Shown here piece by piece: positions 1 through 6,299 of a stretch of 6,299 bases of DNA (its first letter is position 1; each line of letters begins with the position of its first letter). Position numbers and translations under genes: made by a program. The notes under the pieces were generated by a model. The model made no database searches, had not been told where the DNA came from, and worked only from the letters and a program-made list of their open reading frames with translations. Origin of the DNA: an uncultured Erysipelotrichaceae bacterium (lineage in GTDB: Bacteria; Bacillota_I; Bacilli_A; RF39; UBA660); contig CACZQZ010000051.1 in the NCBI GenBank assembly GCA_902783405.1, forward strand, positions 1-6,299, given 5' to 3'.

Positions 1-568
1 ATAAAATAGTTGCTATAATAGATAAAATAAGTATTGTTTTATTTCTTCGTTTGTCTATTTTTATTAAATAATTAACTGCACAAAAAATCCAAAAAATTCC
101 TAATATACAAAAAATAATATTTACTATAGAAAATTTGAATGTAATAATAATCATAAATGTTGCTAAAAAAACACTAATAAATCCTGATGGTTTTGTCTTT
201 CTTTCAACGGATTTTTTGGCCATTATATGTAGAATAATAACAGTACCATAAATCAAAACATCAACAATAGACATATTTAATCTTATAGATTTTATGATTG
301 CAACCACACACCAAAAAGCAAGAAAAAAGCTTAAATAGATGTTCAAAACCTTTCGAAATTTAGATGATTTATCATCATGAATATCCTGATAAATGTTATT
401 ACCAATAAAAGTTGATTCCCCAATATTTGGATTTGTTTCAATAGTTTGATTAATACTATTATTTTTACTTCCATCTAAATGCATTCTATCATCATAGATA
501 ATAGTACCACATCTTATACACATTTTAGAATCATCCAACATTTGTACTCCACATTTTGGACAAATCAT
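1..568 (-). CDS. Zinc-ribbon multi-spanning membrane protein (partial, C-terminus missing)
   Basis: An open frame runs from the ATG at 568 to the left edge without a stop, giving 189 visible residues. The N-terminus is a compact zinc ribbon: MICPKCG at 1-7 and CIRCG at 17-21 place four cysteines at 3, 6, 17 and 20. A polar, Asn/Asp-rich linker covers about 30-72. Hydrophobic segments then lie at roughly 74-93, 100-116, 130-146, 149-168 and from 178 to the cut end, so at least five membrane helices are likely. Basic residues before the first helix suggest a cytosolic zinc ribbon. The start is set by an AGGGG ribosome site (578-582) nine bases upstream; another in-frame ATG at 577 abuts that site and cannot use it. 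The zinc ribbon is a close paralogue of the one in the gene upstream, 34 bases away. I do not recognise the membrane part, and the function is unknown. Confidence 0.85.
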   Translation of the reverse strand, partial: MICPKCGVQMLDDSKMCIRCGTIIYDDRMHLDGSKNNSINQTIETNPNIGESTFIGNNIYQDIHDDKSSKFRKVLNIYLSFFLAFWCVVAIIKSIRLNMSIVDVLIYGTVIILHIMAKKSVERKTKPSGFISVFLATFMIIITFKFSIVNIIFCILGIFWIFCAVNYLIKIDKRRNKTILILSIIATIL

Positions 569-592
569 AAAAATCATCCCCTAATTATTCTA

Positions 593-598
593 ATTATA
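593..598 (-). promoter_or_regulatory. Possible internal -10 box (TATAAT)
   Basis: A perfect TATAAT lies on the minus strand in the 34-base gap between the two zinc-ribbon genes. It would start transcription about 20 bases ahead of the downstream ATG and leave room for that gene's AGGGG site. The -35 is poor: the best candidate is TTGATC at 623-618, with a 19-base spacer. In DNA this AT-rich a TATAAT can occur by chance, so this is only a candidate secondary promoter. Confidence 0.25.
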
Positions 599-602
599 CA
601 TT

Positions 603-1181
603 TTATTTTTTCTTACAGATCAAATCATTTTTTGTTCCATTACAAATATAATTATAAGTTTCATAAACTACATCTTTAATTGTAACTTCTCCAGTCATTT
701 TATCAATTGACCAACGTCCAGAATCAGGTTTTGTTCCAGACAAATTTAAACTTGTAACATCCCCTTCATACTGAACATCCGTATTTTGACTATATAATTG
801 TTCTGTATACTGTAATTTAACAGCATCAAAAACACCATATACAATATCTTTGACAGCATTTTCTTCTGCTTGATTAATTTGATTTGAAATAATAAATGTA
901 GAAATAATTGGTGAAAGAGCAAAAAATCCACCAACTAATACAACAATCACGATAATCACAATTAAAAATGGGCTCAACGTTTTTTTTGAATTGGAATTTT
1001 GTTTTAGATTGTTTTGCTTTATATTCATTTGACTATTTTGACTTTGTTGATTATTTACTTGATTATTTTGATTTGATTGAAAATCATTTAAAACCATACC
1101 ATTTGCATACACAATACTACCACATCTTATGCACATTTTAGAACCATCTTGCATTTTTGTTCCACATTTTGGACAAATCAT
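603..1181 (-). CDS. Zinc-ribbon, single-pass membrane protein with pilin-like outer domain
   Basis: This is a 192-residue protein in four parts. Residues 1-21 form a zinc ribbon with cysteines at 3, 6, 17 and 20. Residues 32-65 are a low-complexity linker with 21 Asn/Gln out of 34. Residues 70-99 are one long hydrophobic helix, preceded by lysines (60, 66, 67), which predicts a cytosolic zinc ribbon and an outside C-terminus. Residues 100-192 are a polar domain ending with two cysteines (180, 189) that could form a disulfide. By eye, the helix plus the region ALSPII...AEENAVKDIV...DAVKLQY and the later LSGTKPDSGRWSID...TGEVTIKD resemble type IV pilins/pseudopilins of Bacillota. The prepilin cleavage site and Glu+5 are absent. 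An AAGGAG site (1189-1194) seven bases before the ATG sets the start, directly after the tex stop codon, so the gene is co-transcribed with tex. Function unknown; the pilin resemblance is inference. Confidence 0.83.
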   Translation of the reverse strand: MICPKCGTKMQDGSKMCIRCGSIVYANGMVLNDFQSNQNNQVNNQQSQNSQMNIKQNNLKQNSNSKKTLSPFLIVIIVIVVLVGGFFALSPIISTFIISNQINQAEENAVKDIVYGVFDAVKLQYTEQLYSQNTDVQYEGDVTSLNLSGTKPDSGRWSIDKMTGEVTIKDVVYETYNYICNGTKNDLICKKK

Positions 1182-1188
1182 AAAAACA

Positions 1189-1198
1189 CTCCTTACTA
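1189..1198 (-). promoter_or_regulatory. Ribosome binding site next to the tex stop codon
   Basis: On the minus strand the tex stop TAG (1198-1196) is followed after one base by AAGGAG (1194-1189), with the next ATG seven bases later. The tight layout fixes the start of the zinc-ribbon gene and suggests that ribosomes finishing tex can reinitiate there. Confidence 0.75.
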
Positions 1199-3346
1199 AT
1201 TATTTTTAATTAATGTTAAAGAAACTTTTTCTTTTTCTTTATTAATATCATCTACATAGCAATCTACAATATCTCCAACACTTAATACTTCACTAGGATG
1301 TTTTATGTATTTATTGGTTAATTTAGAGATATGAGCAAGTCCACATTCATGAAGCCCGATATCAATAAATGCGCCAAAATCAACAACATTTCTTACGGTT
1401 CCTTCTAAATGCATTCCTATTTTTAAATCATCTATTTCTAAAACATCACTTTTTAAAATAGGCTTAGGCATATCATCTCTTGGATCTCGATTTGGCTTTT
1501 TAAGAGATTTTACGATATCCTCTAATGTATAAATATCAATTTCTAGTTTATCTTTATAATTATTTAAATCTAGTGAATTTAATACTTCTATCATTTTTTC
1601 TGTACCAATATCTTTTAAAGATAATCCTAAAATTTCAAGTAATTTTAAAGCTTTATCATAACTTTCTGGATGGATAGCTGTCGCATCTAAAGGATTTTCT
1701 CCATCATTAATTCTTAAAAAACCAATAGATTGTTCATAAACTTTATCAGATAATAACTTTTTCTTCTTTATTTCTTCTCTAGATTTAATTTTTCCATTAT
1801 TATCACGATAGTTTAGAATTTTATCAATATTTTTCTTTGTTAAACCAGATACATATTTAAGTAATGAGAAAGATGCTGTATTAATGTTTACACCAACACT
1901 GTTTACTGCTTTTTCTACTACAAAATCTAAAGATTCTTTTAATTTTTTATCTGGTACATCATGCTGATAAAGCCCAACGCCAATACTTTCTGGCTCTATT
2001 TTAACAAGTTCTGCTAAAGGATCTTCTAGTCTTCTACCAATACTAATTGCACTTCTTTTTTCAACCGTTAAATCAGGGAACTCTTCTATTGCTAGAGGAG
2101 ATGCAGAGTACACACTTGCTCCTGCCTCATTTACAATAATATATTCTACTTTTTTATTTGCCTCTTTAAGTACATTAGCAACAAATTTTTCACTTTCACG
2201 AGAAGCTGTTCCATTACCAATAGCAATAATATCAACATGATATTTATCAATTAAATCTAGTATTTTTTTCTTTGAACCTTCATAATCGTTTTTAGGCTCA
2301 TGAGGATAGATAACTTCTATAGCTAGTTTTTTACCAGTTGAATCAATAACCGCTAGTTTACAACCTGTTCTAAATGCTGGATCAAAACCTAAAACTACCT
2401 TTTCTTTTATAGGTGGCTGTAAAAGTAATTTTTCCAGATTGCTGCCAAAATTATCGATTGCTGCATCTTCACCTTTTTCTGTAAGTTCAGCCCTTATTTC
2501 TCTTTCAATAGAAGGATAGATAAGTCTTTTATAACTATCTACTATAGCACCTTTTACTAAATCACATACGAATGAATCTTTATTTTTGATTATTCTGCTT
2601 TCTAAATAATTTATTATTTCATCTTTAGAAACATCTAAAGAAACGTTTAATACTTTTTCTTTTTCTCCTCTATTGATTGCTAATATCCTATGAGGTTTAC
2701 TATACTTAATTGGTTCTTTATAATCATAATAGATTTCGTAAACTTTTTTTTCATCTTTAGCATCTTTTTTCATTTTACTTGTAATTAACCCATTATGATA
2801 GATATATTTTCTAATCCATTTTCGGTAATAGGCATTATCACTTATATATTCCGCGATGATATAAGAAGCTCCTTGTAAAGCATCACTAACATTTTTTACA
2901 TTTTCATTTATAAACTTTTTTGTTAACTGTTCCAATGACCCTTGTACAGGAAAAGACATAATCATTTTAGCTAAAGGCTCCAATCCATTTTTAATAGCTT
3001 CTGTAGCTTTTGTTTTTTTCTTTTCTTTATATGGTCTATATAAATCTTCTACTTCAACTAATTTTGTTGCTTTAAGTATTTCTTGTTTTAATTCTTCTGT
3101 AAGTAATCCTTTTTCATCTATTAATCTTATTACGTCTTCTTTTCTTGAAAGTAAATTTTGTTCATAATCATATTTTTCTTTTATTTTTCTTATTTGCTCT
3201 TCATCTAAATTTCCTGTTGCTTCTTTACGATAACGCGAAATAAAGGGAATAGTATTCCCTTCTTCTAATAATTTTAATGTATTTATAATTTGTTTTTCTT
3301 TTATATCTAATTCTTTTGATAATTCTTTTATAATGTCTATATTCAT
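1196..3346 (-). CDS. tex: Tex family RNA-binding transcription accessory protein
   Basis: A full-length Tex/YhgF protein of 716 residues, the usual size. Tex is a cytosolic nucleic-acid-binding protein of the Spt6-like family linked to transcription and RNA handling. Visible landmarks in order: the N-terminal helical signature IPFISRYRKEATGNLDEEQ (33-51); EDLYRPYKEKKKTKA (100-114); the YqgF/RuvC-like domain from about 317, with GFDPAFRTGCKLAV (320-333) and IGNGTASRESE (376-386); NEAGASVYSASPLA (406-419) and RSAISIGRRLEDPLAELVKI (431-450); helix-hairpin-helix repeats around 486-545; the linker RDPRDDMPKP (620-629); and a C-terminal S1 domain at about 641-713 with GTVRNVVDFGAFIDIG. Most Tex proteins I recall have PGY where this one has PAF. 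The start has a TAGGAG site seven bases upstream. Its gene lies ten bases after the thioredoxin-like gene, and a zinc-ribbon gene follows after 14 bases. Confidence 0.97.
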   Translation of the reverse strand: MNIDIIKELSKELDIKEKQIINTLKLLEEGNTIPFISRYRKEATGNLDEEQIRKIKEKYDYEQNLLSRKEDVIRLIDEKGLLTEELKQEILKATKLVEVEDLYRPYKEKKKTKATEAIKNGLEPLAKMIMSFPVQGSLEQLTKKFINENVKNVSDALQGASYIIAEYISDNAYYRKWIRKYIYHNGLITSKMKKDAKDEKKVYEIYYDYKEPIKYSKPHRILAINRGEKEKVLNVSLDVSKDEIINYLESRIIKNKDSFVCDLVKGAIVDSYKRLIYPSIEREIRAELTEKGEDAAIDNFGSNLEKLLLQPPIKEKVVLGFDPAFRTGCKLAVIDSTGKKLAIEVIYPHEPKNDYEGSKKKILDLIDKYHVDIIAIGNGTASRESEKFVANVLKEANKKVEYIIVNEAGASVYSASPLAIEEFPDLTVEKRSAISIGRRLEDPLAELVKIEPESIGVGLYQHDVPDKKLKESLDFVVEKAVNSVGVNINTASFSLLKYVSGLTKKNIDKILNYRDNNGKIKSREEIKKKKLLSDKVYEQSIGFLRINDGENPLDATAIHPESYDKALKLLEILGLSLKDIGTEKMIEVLNSLDLNNYKDKLEIDIYTLEDIVKSLKKPNRDPRDDMPKPILKSDVLEIDDLKIGMHLEGTVRNVVDFGAFIDIGLHECGLAHISKLTNKYIKHPSEVLSVGDIVDCYVDDINKEKEKVSLTLIKNN

Positions 3347-3353
3347 ACGTTTT

Positions 3354-3359
3354 CTCCTA
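3354..3359 (-). promoter_or_regulatory. tex ribosome binding site overlapping the preceding stop codon
   Basis: The stop TAG of the thioredoxin-like gene (3359-3357) is itself the first half of the TAGGAG site that serves tex, seven bases before its ATG. The shared bases indicate coupled translation and support the chosen tex start. Confidence 0.75.
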
Positions 3360-3794
3360 GTCTACATATTTATCTAAAAAATTCATAATTTCTGCTTTAG
3401 GTACAACTCCAAGGATTTTATCTTTTATTTGACTGTCTTTTATAACTAGAATCATTGGTTCAACATAACTATCTTTAGTTAGTTCATTTGCATTCATAAA
3501 AGTAACAATATCTTCACCCTTTAACTTAGATAAATCCAAATAATATATTTTTTGCTTTTTTTGCCTTAAAACTGTTTTAACATTTTCCTCATACTCTTTT
3601 GAAAAATCATTTTTAGATGATATGTAAATTATAGTTTTATCTGAAGAATTTAATAATTCCGTATATTTTTCTAAGGATATTTCTGTAAAATTATCCTCTA
3701 CTGGTTGCTCTTTTCTAAAAAAACGAAAGCCTAAAAAAATTAGTAAACCAATAATTATAATTAATATTATCCATTTTATTTTATTATTTCCCAT
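3357..3794 (-). CDS. Membrane-anchored thioredoxin-fold protein lacking the CxxC active site
   Basis: A 145-residue protein with one N-terminal membrane helix (about 7-26) and a single domain at about 38-143. The domain follows a thioredoxin pattern: a helix (40-50), strand TIIYISS (54-60), a helix, strand KIYYLDLS (82-89), then VEPMILVIKDSQI (111-123), which matches the cis-proline strand and following hairpin (VTPTLIVFKDGKI-like), and a final helix. Where thioredoxins have CPYC this protein has Asn-Asp-Phe-Ser (62-65), and it has no cysteine anywhere, so it cannot do disulfide chemistry. Topology is uncertain, because basic residues lie on both sides of the helix (K5, K7 before; R24, R27, K28 after). 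A GGAGG site six bases upstream sets the start. It is the first gene after a strong promoter and leads directly into tex. A binding or scaffold role is possible; the function is not known. Confidence 0.82.
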   Translation of the reverse strand: MGNNKIKWIILIIIIGLLIFLGFRFFRKEQPVEDNFTEISLEKYTELLNSSDKTIIYISSKNDFSKEYEENVKTVLRQKKQKIYYLDLSKLKGEDIVTFMNANELTKDSYVEPMILVIKDSQIKDKILGVVPKAEIMNFLDKYVD

Positions 3795-3823
3795 CTTATT
3801 CCTCCATCTTATCTCTTACTTTA

Positions 3824-3852
3824 ATTTTATCATTTTTGAAATAGAATAACAA
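3824..3852 (-). promoter_or_regulatory. Sigma-A-type promoter of the thioredoxin-like/tex/zinc-ribbon operon
   Basis: On the minus strand, TTGTTA (3852-3847) and TAAAAT (3829-3824) are separated by exactly 17 bases. TG sits one base upstream of the -10, an extended -10 as often seen in low-GC Gram-positive bacteria. Transcription would start near 3817, about 23 bases before the ATG at 3794, with the GGAGG site in between. The promoter lies wholly in the 62-base gap after the GtrA stop codon and separates the glycan genes from the tex block. No start-site data are available, so this is a consensus match. Confidence 0.7.
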
Positions 3853-3856
3853 GTGA

Positions 3857-4261
3857 TTAGTTTTTAAAGATGAATAATTTGCTAAAAACATAGTTTAAAA
3901 TAATAACTACTATCTGTACTATTATTTTAGAAATCATATCATTAATAAATAATATATCTACAAATAGGTACATTAATCCTAATTCAATAACTAAAGTAAA
4001 TATTCTATATTTAAAAAATTCATAGATTTCTTTAATTAATTCTTTTCCATTTGATTTTGAATAAAATACAAATACTTTATTTAAAATATAAGCTAATAAT
4101 ACTGTTAATATCCAATCTATTACAGTACTTATCATATAATCAATACCAAATATTTTAGTTAAAACAAAGTAACATACTATATTAAATACTGTTGTAAGTC
4201 CTCCACTAATTAAATAATGAATAACCTCTTTATATTTTTTATATAATTCAATTATTTTCAT
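3857..4261 (-). CDS. GtrA family membrane protein
   Basis: A 134-residue protein with four hydrophobic helices at about 12-33, 41-64, 84-105 and 111-131, the normal size and layout of the GtrA/DPMS4 family. Family hallmarks are visible: YLISGGLTTVFNIVCYFVL (16-34), AYILNKVFVF (57-66), FFKYRIFTLVIELGLMYLFV (82-101), and the last-helix pattern NYVFSKLFIFKN (123-134). GtrA-like proteins are thought to help move undecaprenyl- or related lipid-linked sugars across the membrane for surface glycan decoration. The gene overlaps the end of the upstream glycosyltransferase-like gene by 14 bases, and its AAGGG site (4270-4274) lies inside that gene, so the two are translationally coupled and very likely work together. 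The exact sugar or acceptor cannot be read from the sequence. Confidence 0.92.
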   Translation of the reverse strand: MKIIELYKKYKEVIHYLISGGLTTVFNIVCYFVLTKIFGIDYMISTVIDWILTVLLAYILNKVFVFYSKSNGKELIKEIYEFFKYRIFTLVIELGLMYLFVDILFINDMISKIIVQIVVIILNYVFSKLFIFKN

Positions 4262-5885
4262 TTACTTTTCCCTTCCATATACCTAATTTTTTTAAAACTA
4301 AAAAATATACAAATGTTAGAATAAACAAAAACCTGATAAGCCTCAATATTTGATAAGCAGGAGTACCATTATAAGTTAAAGTATAAGTCCCATTTTTTAA
4401 AATATAAGCTTTTATAAGACCTGTTTCTCCTCTTCCATAGGTAACCTTATCGCCATCAATTTCAAAATCATAACCTTTATAATATATTCTAGGAAGTTCT
4501 ATCATTACTTGTCCTTTAACATCCGATGCTTCAAAAACTAAATTAGGATACTTTGATTTTATCTTAATTTTTGCACTACCTAACATTACATCAATATCTT
4601 TTTTATCTTCATAATATATGTTATAAAAAGCATATTCTGCTGGATAATACTCATGAACATAACCTTCACCATATTTATATTGTATTTTATAAGAAGAATA
4701 ATCAGGATTCTTAGTTAATAAATATTGATAATTAACAATCATAGATAAACCAATCATAACTATAAAAATGCATTTAAAAACCGTTTTATCAAAGTACACC
4801 ACAAAATGTGATGTATATAAAGAGAAAAACACACATAACAAAAGTTCTAATCGCCATGGAAACTGAATCATTTGAAATAACTTAGGCATATACTCCCAAG
4901 GAAGGTAAGTTAAATAAATAATTAAAAGAATTATTGGAATAAGATAACATAAATTATTCTTTATTTCCTTATTTTTAAAATCATAATAAAAAGTTATTAA
5001 AAAAGTAAATATATAAATTAGTGGAAAATACATTAATACGCCATGAATATAAAATGAAAAAAAATCTTTAATATGTAAACTATTTTGCTTTAATAGATTC
5101 AAGTTAGTCATAATATTATTAATAAAAACAATATAATTTAACTTACTATGTTCAAATATCATAATAATATTTGGCAAAACCATAATAATAACAAATAAAG
5201 TTGCTAAAATATAATCTATAATCATACCTTTTTTTAAATATTTTTTATGGTTAAATAGTAAATAAATAAATAAAATAATCGTAAAATACATGCTTATAAC
5301 TAAATGGCTTAAGAATAAACCTATATATCCTATGCAAAAGAAGATATAAAATAGTTTTTTATTTTTTTCTTCCAAATAAATAAATGAAGTAAGAATAAGT
5401 GGGATAAAAATTAAACAAAATGATTCATTAATAGCTTCTCTAAATAAGTAATTGGATATGCGATATGGAAAGAAAACAAAAAATAATGAAGCATAAAAAG
5501 CTCTTTTTTTATTTTTAAATAATTTGTTGGATAGATGATAAAAACAAATTGTTGAAATAGAACTTACAATACCATTTGTTAAAATTATAGAAGCTTGAAC
5601 ACTTATTCCAATATATCCTAACAATTTAGCAATAATTCCATAAATCAAATGAGGTAATATGGGATAAAAAATATATAAACCATATCCCAAATCATTTCCT
5701 ATATTAGGCATAATAAAATATTTCCCTTTAATAACAAGGTGAAAATTATCAACTATATTTTTAATATTATCTAAATGAAATAATATGTCATCCCCACCAA
5801 AATGAAACAAGCAAACCAGTGTTACAGATAAAAAACTTAATATAGATAAAATAATGATATCTTTGTTACGCTTTATTTTATTCAT
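4248..5885 (-). CDS. GT-C-like polytopic membrane glycosyltransferase (PTPS-related membrane family)
   Basis: A 545-residue polytopic membrane protein. A first helix (10-28) leads into an outer loop with GGDDILFHLDNI (30-41), whose acidic residues match the catalytic loop of GT-C glycosyltransferases. GYGLYIFYPILPHLIYG (67-83) follows, then FFPYRISNYLFREAINESF (138-156) and LSHLVISMYF (192-201). QFPWRLELLL (341-350) is another landmark of this group. Many helices lie between about 75 and 390. An outside beta-rich domain spans about 400-510, with LPRIYYKGYDFEIDGDKV (464-481), and a last helix covers about 515-532. These features fit the '6-pyruvoyl-tetrahydropterin synthase-related' membrane domain, a misnomer for likely sugar transferases that use polyprenyl-phosphate donors. 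An AAGGG site lies 11 bases before the ATG. The GtrA partner gene overlaps its end. Donor and acceptor are unknown; enzyme activity is inferred. Confidence 0.85.
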   Translation of the reverse strand: MNKIKRNKDIIILSILSFLSVTLVCLFHFGGDDILFHLDNIKNIVDNFHLVIKGKYFIMPNIGNDLGYGLYIFYPILPHLIYGIIAKLLGYIGISVQASIILTNGIVSSISTICFYHLSNKLFKNKKRAFYASLFFVFFPYRISNYLFREAINESFCLIFIPLILTSFIYLEEKNKKLFYIFFCIGYIGLFLSHLVISMYFTIILFIYLLFNHKKYLKKGMIIDYILATLFVIIMVLPNIIMIFEHSKLNYIVFINNIMTNLNLLKQNSLHIKDFFSFYIHGVLMYFPLIYIFTFLITFYYDFKNKEIKNNLCYLIPIILLIIYLTYLPWEYMPKLFQMIQFPWRLELLLCVFFSLYTSHFVVYFDKTVFKCIFIVMIGLSMIVNYQYLLTKNPDYSSYKIQYKYGEGYVHEYYPAEYAFYNIYYEDKKDIDVMLGSAKIKIKSKYPNLVFEASDVKGQVMIELPRIYYKGYDFEIDGDKVTYGRGETGLIKAYILKNGTYTLTYNGTPAYQILRLIRFLFILTFVYFLVLKKLGIWKGKVNENN

Positions 5886-6008
5886 TTTCTATACTTCCCT
5901 TCAATAAATTTATTCATATAGTTCTAAAAATAGATATACAAACTATATTCTTTAAATTATTTCAATACTTAAAGTTATGCATCATCTATACTTTGAAAAA
6001 AACTATTT
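5886..6008. other. Intergenic gap between flippase-like and glycosyltransferase-like genes
   Basis: This 123-base stretch is almost pure AT. It contains no GC-rich hairpin that would act as a terminator for the upstream gene, and no convincing -35/-10 pair. The best weak pair on the minus strand is TTGTAT then TATGAA with a 17-base spacer, within and beside the inverted repeat at 5916-5948. Expression of the glycosyltransferase gene may come by read-through from the right. Confidence 0.5.
5916..5948. repeat. Inverted repeat with 8-base arms
   Basis: ATATAGTT (5916-5923) and its exact reverse complement AACTATAT (5941-5948) flank a 17-base centre, about 30 to 60 bases ahead of the glycosyltransferase start. 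It could be a regulator's binding site or a weak RNA hairpin. In DNA this AT-rich such a match may be chance. Confidence 0.3.
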
Positions 6009-6299
6009 TTATGCATTTTTTCTTTTTATTATTTTTATAACGTTTTTTATACTATCTTTATATACAAGTCTATTAAACAAAACAACTACAACAGATGAAA
6101 TAAAAGTAACAATGATAGCCTGTATCATCCATTTTCCATAACTATCTACCTGTGGTAAATTAATTAATCTCACAAAAAATATTACAATTAAAAATTCAAA
6201 TATAATTCCTATTATTCTTTTAAAAGAATACCATACATTTCTACTTAGAATATTTTTTGAGGTATAGTATATGATTTCAAGCATTCTAACTATCGTTGC
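6009..6299 (-). CDS. C-terminal end of a probable polysaccharide flippase (partial)
   Basis: The frame is open up to the right edge, giving 96 visible residues. The first ATG inside it (6284) has no ribosome binding site (the bases before it read GCAACGATAGTTAGA), so the true start lies outside the window. The visible part has the pattern IVRMLEIIYYTSKNILSR, a basic stretch (SFKR), a hydrophobic helix (about residues 29-47 of the visible part), a polar turn with SYGKW, a second helix (about 57-75), and a lysine-rich tail KNVIKIIKRKNA. This looks to me like the last two helices of Wzx-type oligosaccharide flippases (MATE/MOP superfamily) from Bacillota. The placement next to a glycosyltransferase-like and a GtrA gene agrees with that. 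It is an inference from a short fragment; another polytopic membrane protein is possible. Confidence 0.6.
   Translation of the reverse strand, partial: ATIVRMLEIIYYTSKNILSRNVWYSFKRIIGIIFEFLIVIFFVRLINLPQVDSYGKWMIQAIIVTFISSVVVVLFNRLVYKDSIKNVIKIIKRKNA

Noticed and set aside
479..679. A 66-codon plus-strand open frame
   Set aside because: It lies across the end of one zinc-ribbon gene and the start of the other on the opposite strand, has no ribosome site, and its His/Ile/Tyr-rich product is typical of antisense reading of AT-rich genes.
746..934. A 62-codon minus-strand open frame inside the pilin-like gene
   Set aside because: It is an out-of-frame shadow. The long frame around it has clear domains, a good ribosome site and no sign of a frameshift.
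1..3852. An antiviral defence or toxin-antitoxin system
   Set aside because: No nuclease, helicase, ATPase or toxin signature is visible in the small genes, and Tex with its YqgF-like domain is a housekeeping protein. The context does not support defence.
5949..6008. Intrinsic terminator after the flippase-like gene
   Set aside because: A T-run follows the stop codon on the minus strand, but no G+C-containing stem precedes it; the only pairings (CTTTAA with TTAAAG) are short and AT-only.
6009..6284. A stand-alone 91-residue membrane protein starting at the ATG at 6284
   Set aside because: There is no ribosome binding site before this ATG, and the frame stays open to the window edge. The sequence looks like the tail of a larger polytopic protein.
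1..6299. Mycoplasma-type genetic code (TGA as tryptophan)
   Set aside because: The low GC suggested it, but the tryptophans I checked in several genes are TGG and there is no in-frame TGA inside any gene.

Overview
The window is a low-GC (roughly a quarter G+C by eye), entirely minus-strand stretch of a bacterial chromosome. The AT-rich codon use, strong purine-rich ribosome binding sites, a sigma-A-type promoter and the protein families point to a Bacillota-type organism. An uncultured gut Bacilli/Erysipelotrichia-like lineage is my guess, from the look of the proteins only. The tryptophan codons I checked are TGG, so I see no sign of the Mycoplasma TGA=Trp code.

Reading in transcription direction (right to left), the first block (about 6299 to 3857) is a cell-surface glycan cassette. 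It holds the C-terminal end of a probable flippase-type membrane protein cut by the window edge, then a 545-residue GT-C-like membrane glycosyltransferase. A GtrA-family four-helix protein follows, overlapping the glycosyltransferase gene by 14 bases. Together they would supply and transfer lipid-linked sugars at the outer face of the membrane.

The second block (about 3852 to 1) starts with a well-formed promoter just after the GtrA stop codon. It encodes, with very short gaps, a membrane-anchored thioredoxin-fold protein without cysteines, the RNA-binding protein Tex (716 residues), and two membrane proteins that begin with nearly the same CPxCG...CxxCG zinc ribbon. In the first of these the zinc ribbon is followed by an Asn/Gln-rich linker, one long hydrophobic helix and an outside domain that resembles a type IV pilin/pseudopilin. 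In the second it is followed by about five membrane helices, and the gene runs off the left edge of the window.

The most interesting part is the left end: a duplicated zinc-ribbon head joined to two unrelated membrane bodies, one of them pilin-like, co-transcribed with Tex and a redox-dead thioredoxin-like protein. I found no RNA genes, CRISPR array, insertion sequence or GC-rich intrinsic terminator.
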